Assembly: GCA_963971405.1 (NCBI GenBank)
Contig: OZ020485.1
Location: forward strand, 434,001 to 498,000
Direction: 5' to 3'
Source: Psococerastis gibbosa
Taxonomy: Eukaryota; Arthropoda; Insecta; Psocodea; Psocidae
DNA length: 64,000 nt
Shown here: positions 54,421 to 64,000 of the stretch, one piece after another
How positions within the stretch are numbered: position 1 is the stretch's first letter
Layout of the letters: every line of letters begins with the position of its first letter
The notes under the pieces: generated by a model
The model's input: the letters and a program-made list of their open reading frames with translations, nothing else
Told to the model about the DNA's origin: nothing
The model's database searches: none
Position numbers and translations under genes: made by a program

Positions 54421-57400
54421 CTAAAAAAAATTCATTCGACAAGAATAAGAAAAATAGCTATTTACTTATTTTATTTTTTTAAAGGTTTTAAAAGGATATA
54501 GGTGTCTTAATTTTGCTTATTTTGGCTCACTGTATTGTACTTGACATTGAACAATTGCTCCTGCGTGTTCATCGGTTTAAATGTTGCTAAAAAAAATTCA
54601 TTCGACAAGAATAAAAAAAATGGCTATTTACTTATTTTATTTTTTTTAAAGGTCTTGATATGATAAGGGTGTCTTAATTTTGCTTATTTTGGCTCACTGT
54701 ATTGAACTTAACATTGAGCAATTGCTCCTGCGTGTTCATCGGTGTAAATGTAGCTAAAAAAAATTCATTCGACAAGAATAAGAAAAATAGCTATTTACTT
54801 ATTTTATTTTTTTTAAAGGTCTTAAAAAGATATAGGTGTCTTAATTTTGCTTATTTTGGCTCACTGTATTGAACTTAACATTGAGCAATTGCTCCTGCGT
54901 GTTCATCGGTGTAAATGTAGCTAAAAAAAATTCATTCGACAAGAATAAGAAAAATAGCTATTTACTTATTTTATTTTTTTTAAAGGTTTTAAAAAGATAT
55001 AGGTGTCTTTATTTTGCTTATTTTGGCTCATTGTATTGTACTTGACATTAAACAATTGCTCCTGCGTGTTCATCGGTTTAAATGTTGCTAAAAAAAATTC
55101 ATTCGACAAGAATACAAAAAATAGCTACATACTTATTTTATTTTTTTTAAAGGTCTTGATATGATAAGGGTGTCTTAATTTTGCTTATTTTGGCTCATTG
55201 TATTGTACTTAACATTGAGCAATTGCTCCTGCGTGTTCATCGGTGTAAATGTAGCTAAACAAAATTCATTCGACAAGAATAAGAAAAATAGCTATTTACT
55301 TATTTTATTTTTTTTAAAGGTTTAAAAAAGATATAGGTGTCTTAATTTTGCTTATTTTGGCTCAAAATATTGTACTTAACATTGAGCAATTGTTCCTGCG
55401 TGTTCATAGGTGTAAATGTAGCTAAAAAAAATTCATTCGACAAGAATAAGAAAAATAGCTATTTACTTATTTTATTTTTTTAAAGGTTTTAAAAGGATAT
55501 AGGTGTCTTAATTTTGCTTATTTTGGCTCACTGTATTGTACTTGACATTGAACAATTGCTCCTGCGTGTTCATCGGTTTAAATGTTGCTAAAAAAAATTC
55601 ATTCGACAAGAATAAAAAAAATGGCTATTTACTTATTTTATTTTTTTTAAAGGTCTTGATATGATAAGGGTGTCTTAATTTTGCTTATTTTGGCTCACTG
55701 TTTTCAACTTAACATTGAGCAATTGCTCCTGCGTGTTCATCGGTGTAAATGTAGCTAAAAAAAATTCATTCGACCAGAATAAGAAAAATAGCTATTTACT
55801 TATTTTATTTTTTTTAAAGGTTTTAAAAGATATAGGTGTCTTTATTTTGCTTATTTTGGCTCAATGTATTGTACTTAACATTGAGCAATTGTTCCTGCGT
55901 GTTCATCGGTGTAAATGTAGCTAAAAAAAATTCATTCGACAAGAATAAGAAAAATAGCTATTTACTTATTTTATTTTTTTAAAGGTCTTAAAAAGATATA
56001 GGTGTCTTAATTTTCCTTGTTTAGGTACATTGTGTAGTACTTAACATTGAGCAATTGCTCCTGCGTGTTCATCGGTGTAAATGTAGCTACAAAAAATTCA
56101 TTCGACAAGAATACGAAAAATAGCTATATACTTATTTTATTTTTTTTAAAGGTCTTGATATGATAAGGGTGTCTTAATTTTGCTTATTTTGGCTCATTGT
56201 ATTGTACTTGACATTAAACAATTGCTCCTGCGTGTTCATCGGTTTAAATGTTGCTAAAAAAATTCATTCGACAAGAATACAAAAAATAGCTATATACTTA
56301 TTTTATTTTTTTTAAAGGTCTTGATATGATAAGGGTGTCTTAATTTTGCTTATTTTGGCTCATTGTATTGTACTTAACATTGAGCAATTGCTCCTGCGTG
56401 TTCATCGGTGTAAATGTAGCTAAACAAAATTCATTCGACAAGAATAAGAAAAATAGCTATTTACTTATTTTATTTTTTTTAAAGGTTTAAAAAAGATATA
56501 GGTGTCTTAATTTTGCTTATTTTGGCTCAAAATATTGTACTTAACATTGAGCAATTGTTCCTGCGTGTTCATCGGTGTAAATGTAGCTAAAAAAAATTCA
56601 TTCAAAAAGAATAAGAAAAATAGCTATTTACTTATTTTATTTTTTTAAAGGTTTTATAAGGATATAGGTGTCTTAATTTTGCTTATTTTGGCTCACTGTA
56701 TTGTACTTGACATTGAACAATTGCTCCTGCGTGTTCATCGGTTTAAATGTTGCTAAAAAAAATTCATTCGACAAGAATAAAAAAAATGGCTATTTACTTA
56801 TTTTATTTTTTTTAAAGGTCTTGAAATGATAAGGGTGTCTTAATTTTGCTTATTTTGGCTCACTGTATTAAACTTAACATTGAGCAATTGCTCCTGCGTG
56901 TTCATCGGTGTAAATGTAGCTAAAAAAAATTCATTCGACCAGAATAAGAAAAATAGCTATTTACTTATTTTATTTTTTTTAAAGGTTTTAAAAAGATATA
57001 GGTGTCTTTATTTTGCTTATTTTGGCTCAATGTATTGTACTTAACATTGAGCAATTGTTCCTGCGTGTTCATCGGTGTAAATGTAGCTAAAAAAAATTCA
57101 TTCGACAAGAATAAGAAAAATAGCTATTTACTTATTTTATTTTTTTTAAAGGTCTTAAAAAGATATAGGTGTCTTAATTTTGCTTATTTAGGCTCATTGT
57201 ATTGTACTTAACATTGGCCACTTGCTCCTGCGTGTCCATCGGTGTAAATGTAGCTACAAAAAATTCATTCGACAAGAATACGAAAAATAGCTATATACTT
57301 ATTTTATTTTTTTTAAAGGTCTTGATATGACACGGGTGTCTTAATTTGGCTTATTTAGGCTCACTGTATTGTAATTAACATTGAGCAATTGCTCCTGCGT

Positions 57401-58559
57401 GTTCATCGGTGTAAATGTGGCTAAAAAAAATTCATTGGACAAGAATAAGAAAAATAGCTATTTACTTATTTTATTTTTTTAAAGGTTTTAAAAAGATAAA
57501 GGTGTCTTAATTTTGCTTATTTTGGCTCATTGTATTGTACTTGACATTGAGAAATTGCTCCTGCGTGTTCAACGGTTTAAATGTTGCTAAAAAAAATTCA
57601 TTCGACAAGAATAAAAAAAATAGCTATTTACTTATTTTATTTTTTTTAAAGGTTTTAAAAAGATATAGGTGTCTTTATTTTGCTTATTTTGGCTCAATGT
57701 ATTGTACTTAACATTGAGCAATTGTTCCTGCGTGTTCATCGGTGTAAATGTAGCTAAAAAAAATTCATTCGACAAGAATAAGAAAAATAGCTATTTACTT
57801 ATTTTATTTTTTTTAAAGGTTTTAAAAAGATATAGGTGTCTTTATTTTGCTTATTTTGGCTCAATGTATTGTACTTAACATTGAGCAATTGTTCAGGCGT
57901 GTTCATCGGTGTAAATGTAGCTAAAAAAAATTCATTCGACAAGAATAAAAAAAATGGCTATTTACTTATTTTATTTTTTTTAAAGGTCTTGATATGATAA
58001 GGGTGTCTTAATTTTGCTTATTTTGGCTCACTGTATTCAACTTAACATTGAGCAATTGCTCCTGCGTGTTCATCGGTGTAAATGTAGCTAAAAAAAATTC
58101 ATTCGACAAGAATAAAAAAAATGGCTATTTACTTATTTTATTTTTTTTAAAGGTCTTGATATGATAAGGGTGTCTTAATTTTGCTTATTTTGGCTCACTG
58201 TATTGAACTTAACATTGAGCAATTGCTCCTGCGTGTTCATCGGTGTAAATGTAGCTAAAAAAAATTCATTCGACAAGAATAAGAAAAATAGCTATTTACT
58301 TATTTTATTTTTTTTAAAGGTTTTAAAAAGATATAGGTGTCTTTATTTTGCTTATTTTGGCTCAATGTATTGTACTTAACATTGAGCAATTGTTCCTGCG
58401 TGTTCATCGGTGTAAATGTAGCTAAAAAAAATTCATTCGACAAGAATAAGAAAAATAGCTATTTACTTATTTTATTTTTCAAAAGGTCTTGACATGATAA
58501 GGGTGTGTTAATTTTGCTTACTTTGGCTCACGGTATTCAACTTAACATTGAGCAATTGC
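54393..58559. repeat. 25-mer HOR unit, 4,167 bp, copy b
   Basis: This second tandem copy matches until 58607, where gaccag replaces gacaag. The junction between copies lies inside one monomer near 54393-54440: a beta left side (tcacggtattcaac) continues into an alpha right side (ttttaaaaggatatagg). Private changes include attcaaaaagaat near 56600 and attggacaag near 57433, both in the otherwise conserved attcgacaagaat dyad. Confidence 0.88.
54420..56945. repeat. Alpha-dialect block 6
   Basis: This block matches 50255-52780 at an offset of 4,167 bp and resembles 1-2060 at an offset of 54,726 bp. It includes the aaacaaaattc, caaaatattg, actgttttcaac and ccttgtttaggtac monomers in the same order. 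It has the monomer that is missing near 1800. Confidence 0.83.
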
Positions 58560-61500
58560 TCCTGCGTGTTCATCGGTGTAAATGTAGCTAAAAAAAATTC
58601 ATTCGACCAGAATAAGAAAAATAGCTATTTACTTATTTTATTTTTTTTAAAGGTTTTAAAAAGATATAGGTGTCTTTATTTTGCTTATTTTGGCTCAATG
58701 TATTGTACTTAACATTGAGCAATTGTTCCTGCGTGTTCATCGGTGTAAATGTAGCTAAAAAAAATTCATTCGACAAGAATAAGAAAAATAGCTATTTACT
58801 TATTTTATTTTTTTTAAAGGTCTTAAAAAGATATAGGTGTCTTAATTTTGCTTATTTAGGCTCATTGTATTGTACTTAACATTGGCCACTTGCTCCTGCG
58901 TGTCCATCGGTGTAAATGTAGCTACAAAAAATTCATTCGACAAGAATACGAAAAATAGCTCTATACTTATTTTATTTTTTTTAAAGGTCTTGATATGACA
59001 CGGGTGTCTTAATTTGGCTTATTTTTGCTCATTGTATTGTAATTAACATTGAGCAATTGCTCCTGCGTGTTCATCGGTGTAAATGTAGTTAAAAAAAATT
59101 CATTCGACAAGAATAAGAAAAATAGCTATTTACTTATTTTATTTTTTTAAAGGTTTTAAAAGGATATAGGTGTCTTAATTTTGCTTATTTTGGCTCACTG
59201 TATTGTACTTGACATTGAACAATTGCTCCTGCGTGTTCATCAGTTTAAATGTTGCTAAAAAAAATTCATTCGACAAGGATAAAAAAAATGGCTATTTACT
59301 TATTTTATTTTTTTTAAAGGTCTTGATATGATAAGGGTGTCTTAATTTTGCTTATTTTGGCTCACTGTATTGAACTTAACATTGAGCAATTGCTCCTGCG
59401 TGTTCATCGGTGTAAATGTAGCTAAAAAAAATTCATTCGACAAGAATAAGAAAAATAGCTATTTACTTATTTTATTTTTTTTAAAGGTTTTAAAAAGATA
59501 TAGGTGTCGTTATTTTGCTTATTTTGGCTCAATGTATTGTACTTAACATTGAGCGATTGTTCATGCGTGTTCATCGGTGTAAATGTAGCTAAAAAAAATT
59601 CATTCGACAAGAATAAGAAAAATAGCTATTTACTTATTTTATTTTTTTTAAAGGTCTTAAAAAGATATAGGTGTCTTAATTTTGCTTATTTAGGCTCATT
59701 GTATTGTACTTAACATTGGCCACTTGCTCCTGCGTGTCCATCGGTGTAAATGTAGCTACAAAAAATTCATTCGACAAGAATACGAAAAATAGCTATATAC
59801 TTATTTTATTTTTTTTAAAGGTCTTGATATGACACGGGTGTCTTAATTTGGCTTATTTAGGCTCACTGTATTGTAATTAACATTGAGCAATTGCTCCTGC
59901 GTGTTCATCGGTGTAAATGTTGCTAAAAAAAATTCATTCGACAAGAATAAAAAAAATGGCTATTTACTTATTTTATTTTTTTTAAAGGTCTTGATATGAT
60001 AAGGGTGCCTTCATTTTGCTTATTTTGGCTCATTGTATTGTACTTAACATTGAGCAATTGCTCCTGCGAGTTCATCGGTGTAAATGTAGCTAAAAAAAAT
60101 TCATTCGACAAGAATAAGAAAAATAGCTATTTACTTATTTAATTTTTTTTAAAGGTTTTAAAAAGATATAGGTGCCTTAATTTTGCTTATTTTGGCTATT
60201 TGCTTATTTAGGCTCATTGTATTGTACTTAACATTGACCACTTGCTCCTGCGTGTTCATCGGTGTAAATGTAGCTACATAAAATTCATTCGACAAGAATA
60301 CGAAAAATAGCTCTATACTTATTTTATTTTTTTTAAAGGTCTTGATATGACACGGGTGTCTTAATTTGGCTTATTTTGGCTCATTGTATAGTAATTAACA
60401 TTGAGCAATTGCTCCTGCGTGTTCATCGGTGTAAATGTAGCTAAAAAAAATTCATTCGACAAGAATAAGAAAAATAGCTATTTACTTATTTTATTTTTTT
60501 TAAAGGTTTTAAAAAGATATAGGTGTCTTTATTTTGCTTATTTTGGCTCAATGTATTGTACTTAACATTGAGCAATTGTTCCTGCGTGTTCATCGGTGTA
60601 AATGTAGCTAAAAAAAATTCATTCGACAAGAATAAGAAAAATAGCTATTTACTTATTTTATTTTTCAAAAGGTCTTGATATGATAAGGGTGTGTTAATTT
60701 TGCTTACTTTGGCTCACGGTATTCAACTTAACATTGAGCAATTGCTCCTGCGTGTTCATCGGTGTAAATGTAGCTAAAAAGAATTCATTCGACCAGAATA
60801 AGAAAAATAGCTATTTACTTATTTTATTTTTTTTAAAGGTTTTAAAAAGATATAGGTGTCTTTATTTTGCTTATTTTGGCTCAATGTATTGTACTTAACA
60901 TTGAGCAATTGTTCCTGCGTGTTCGTCGGTGTAAATGTAGCTAAAAAAAATTCATTCGACAAGAATAAGAAAAATAGCTATTTACTTATTTTATTTTTTT
61001 TAAAGGTCTTAAAAAGATATAGGTGTCTTAATTTTGCTTATTTAGGCTCATTGTATTGTACTTAACATTGGCCACTTGCTCCTGCGTGTCCATCGGTGTA
61101 AATGTAGCTACAAAAAATTCATTCGACAAGAATACGAAAAATAGCTCTATACTTATTTTATTTTTTTTAAAGGTCTTGATATGACACGGGTGTCTTAATT
61201 TGGCTTATTTTTGCTCATCGTATTGTAATTAACATTGAGCAATTGCTCCTGCGTGTTCATCGGTGTAAATGTAGTTAAAAAAAATTCATTCGACAAGAAT
61301 AAGAAAAATAGCTATTTACTTATTTTATTTTTTTAAAGGTTTTAAAAGGATATAGGTGTCTTAATTTTGCTTATTTTGGCTCACTGTATTGTACTTGACA
61401 TTGAACAATTGCTCCTGCGTGTTCATCAGTTTAAATGTTGCTAAAAAAAATTCATTCGACAAGGATAAAAAAAATGGCTATTTACTTATTTTATTTTTTT

Positions 61501-63015
61501 TAAAGGTCTTGATATGATAAGGGTGTCTTAATTTTGCTTATTTTGGCTCACTGTATTGAACTTAACATTGAGCAATTGCTCCTGCGTGTTCATCGGTGTA
61601 AATGTAGCTAAAAAAAATTCATTCGACAAGAATAAGAAAAATAGCTATTTACTTATTTTATTTTTTTTAAAGGTTTTAAAAAGATATAGGTGTCGTTATT
61701 TTGCTTATTTTGGCTCAATGTATTGTACTTAACATTGAGCGATTGTTCCTGCGTGTTCATCGGTGTAAATGTAGCTAAAAAAAATTCATTCGACAAGAAT
61801 AAGAAAAATAGCTATTTACTTATTTTATTTTTTTTAAAGGTCTTAAAAAGATATAGGTGTCTTAATTTTGCTTATTTAGGCTCATTGTATTGTACTTAAC
61901 ATTGGCCACTTGCTCCTGCGTGTCCATCGGTGTAAATGTAGCTACAAAAAATTCATTCGACAAGAATACGAAAAATAGCTATATACTTATTTTATTTTTT
62001 TTAAAGGTCTTGATATGACACGGGTGTCTTAATTTGGCTTATTTAGGCTCACTGTATTGTAATTAACATTGAGCAATTGCTCCTGCGTGTTCATCGGTGT
62101 ATATGTTGCTAAAAAAAATTCATTCGACAAGAATAAAAAAAATGGCTATTTACTTATTTTATTTTTTTTAAAGGTCTTGATATGATAAGGGTGTCTTCAT
62201 TTTGCTTATTTTGGCTCATTGTATTGTACTTAACATTGAGCAATTGCTCCTGCGAGTTCATCGGTGTAAATGTAGCTAAAAAAAATTCATTCGACAAGAA
62301 TAAGAAAAATAGCTATTTACTTATTTAATTTTTTTTAAAGGTTTTAAAAAGATATAGGTGCCTTAATTTTGCTTATTTTGGCTATTTGCTTATTTAGGCT
62401 CATTGTATTGTACTTAACATTGACCACTTGCTCCTGCGTGTTCATCGGTGTAAATGTAGCTACATAAAATTCATTCGACAAGAATACGAAAAATAGCTCT
62501 ATACTTATTTTATTTTTTTTAAAGGTCTTGATATGACACGGGTGTCTTAATTTGGCTTATTTTTGCTCATTGTATTGTAATAAACATTGAGCAATTGCTC
62601 CTGCGTGTTCATCGGTGTAAATGTAGCTAAAAAAAATTCATTCGACAAGAATAAGAAAAATAGCTATTTACTTAATTTATTTTTTTAAAGGTTTTAAAAG
62701 GATATAGGTGTCTTAATTTTGCTTATTTTGGCTCACTGTATTGTACTTGACATTGACCAATTGCTCCTGCGTGTTCATCGGTGTAAATGTGGCTAAAAAA
62801 AATTCATTCGACAAGAATAAGAAAAATAGCTATTTACATATTTTATTTTTTTAAAGGTTTTAAAAAGATAAAGGTGTCTTAATTTTGCTTATTTTGGCTC
62901 ATTGTATTGTAATTGACATTGAGAAATTGCTCCTGCGTGTTCAACGGTTTAAATGTTGCTAAAAAAAATTCATTCGACAAGAATAAAAAAAATAGCTATT
63001 TACTTATTTTATTTT
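56945..63015. repeat. Beta-dialect block 6 (short form)
   Basis: This block resembles 2050-13150 but is shorter. It has one 17-mer-type run, a single 8-mer unit (184-bp insertion at 60198) and a single 5-mer unit (insertion at 62384), where block 1 has two of each. Diagnostic bases are mixed: tatagtaatt near 60388 as in 8-mer copy a, then aaaaagaattc near 60777 as in copy b. The single unit is therefore a recombinant or an ancestor of the pair. Confidence 0.83.
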
Positions 63016-64000
63016 TTTTAAAGGTCTTGATATGATAAGGGTGTCTTAATTTGGCTTATTTTGGCTCATTGTATTGTACTTAACATTGAGCAATTGCTCC
63101 TGCGTGTTCATCGGTGTAAATGTAGCTAAAAAAAATTCATTCGACAAGAATAAGAAAAATAGCTATTTACTTATTTTATTTTTTTAAAGGTCTTAAAAAG
63201 ATATAGGTGTCTTAATTTTCCTTGTTTAGGTACATTGTGTAGTACTTAACATTGAGCAATTGCTCCTGCGTGTTCATCGGTGTAAATGTAGCTACAAAAA
63301 ATTCATTCGACAAGAATACGAAAAATAGCTATATACTTATTTTATTTTTTTTAAAGGTCTTGATATGATAAGGGTGTCTTAATTTTGCTTATTTTGGCTC
63401 ATTGTATTGCACTTGACATTAAACAATTGCTCCTGCGTGTTCATCGGTTTAAATGTTGCTAAAAAAAATTCATTCGACAAGAATACAAAAAATAGCTATA
63501 TACTTATTTTATTTTTTTTAAAGGTCTTGATATGATAAGGGTGTCTTAATTTTGCTTATTTTGGCTCATTGTATTGTACTTAACATTGAGCAATTGCTCC
63601 TGCGTGTTCATCGGTGTAAATGTAGCTAAAAAAAATTCATTCGACAAGAATAAGAAAAATAGCTATTTACTTATTTTATTTTTTTAAAGGTCTTGATATG
63701 ATAAGGGTGTCTTAATTTTGCTTATTTTGGCTCATTGTATTGTACTTAACATTGAGCAATTGCTCCTGCGTGTTCATCGGTGTAAATGTAGCTACAAAAA
63801 ATTCATTCGACAAGAATACGAAAAATAGCTATATACTTATTTTATTTTTTTTAAAGGTCTTGATATGATAAGGGTGTCTTAATTTTGCTTATTTTGGCTC
63901 ATTGTATTGTACTTGACATTAAACAATTGCTCCTGCGTGTTCATCGGTTTAAATGTTGCTAAAAAAAATTCATTCGACAAGAATACAAAAAATAGCTATA
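63015..64000. repeat. Alpha-dialect block 7 (window edge)
   Basis: This block starts a 9-mer-like run as at 13170. The fourth monomer, however, carries tcttgatatgataagg plus cttattttggctcattg near 63690, where the ccttgtttaggtac type is expected, so one marker monomer has been overwritten by its neighbour's sequence. The array continues past the window edge. Confidence 0.82.

Larger units (their letters stand above)
1..64000. repeat. Satellite DNA array, ~167-bp monomer, higher-order organised
   Basis: The same 166-167 bp unit is repeated head to tail about 380 times with no interruption, no inversion and no foreign insertion. Length differences between monomers come mostly from a T7/T8 tract and an A7/A8 tract, plus one 184-bp variant class. 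Adjacent monomers differ at many diagnostic sites, while monomers one HOR period apart are nearly identical. That is the hallmark of higher-order satellite organisation as known from centromeric arrays such as primate alpha satellite. A centromeric or pericentromeric location in a eukaryote is inferred from this organisation, not shown. The family itself is not recognised. Confidence 0.97.

Noticed and set aside
989..61899. Many near-identical open frames of 69-74 codons on the + strand
   Set aside because: They are the same stop-free stretch of the monomer read once per HOR position. They run through about 1.25 monomers, depend on A- or T-tract length, have no consistent start context and end where the next monomer brings a stop. 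No domain is recognisable. They are not genes.
1..64000. CRISPR array
   Set aside because: There are no short repeats with unique spacers; the whole 167-bp unit is repeated, and no cas genes are present.
1..64000. Tandem terminal or internal repeats of a transposable element
   Set aside because: No transposase, reverse transcriptase, terminal inverted repeats or target-site duplications are seen, and no unit has internal unique sequence.
1..64000. tRNA or rRNA genes and telomeric repeats
   Set aside because: No cloverleaf with conserved TψC/anticodon arms, no rRNA-like GC-richer stretch and no short TTAGG/TTTAGGG-type runs were seen.

Overview
The whole window is one uninterrupted satellite DNA array. 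About 380 head-to-tail copies of an AT-rich monomer (usually 166-167 bp, about 28% GC in the copy at 1-167) run from the first base to the last, all in the same orientation. I see no gene, RNA gene, transposon, CRISPR array or unique-sequence island. This points to a eukaryotic nuclear chromosome, most likely centromeric, pericentromeric or other constitutive heterochromatin. I do not recognise the satellite family and cannot name the organism.

The monomers are not equal. They differ at roughly ten diagnostic sites and are arranged in higher-order repeats (HORs) with nested periods: a trimer (500 bp), 5-mer (848 bp), 8-mer (1,352 bp), 9-mer (1,500 bp), 17-mer (2,853 bp), 20-mer (3,333 bp), 25-mer (4,167 bp), and a segmental duplication of about 17 kb (offset 17,602 bp shrinking to 16,936 bp). 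Two monomer sets ('dialects') alternate. Alpha blocks carry the marker ccttgtttaggtac. Beta blocks carry gacacgggtg, ggccacttg and a 184-bp monomer with a 17-bp internal duplication. Layout: alpha 1-2110; beta 2110-13170; alpha 13170-20115; beta 20115-23710; alpha 23710-25345; beta 25345-30440; alpha 30440-37055; beta 37055-40640; alpha 40640-52780, with a short beta-like patch near 44840-45460; beta 52780-54420; alpha 54420-56945; beta 56945-63015; alpha 63015-64000.

The segment 7740-25090 recurs at 25345-42030. It is not an exact copy: it has lost or gained whole monomers at four places, which is the signature of unequal exchange in register. The right end (about 50.6-64 kb) is again related to the left end (1-13 kb), but has only one unit where the left has two of the 8-mer and two of the 5-mer.

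Each monomer holds a conserved GC-richer island with weak CENP-B-box resemblance, two 12-bp perfect palindromes, an A8 tract and a T8 tract. These are the only candidate functional elements. Block edges were placed by eye from diagnostic variants and are good to a few tens of bases, because neighbouring monomers are identical around most junctions.
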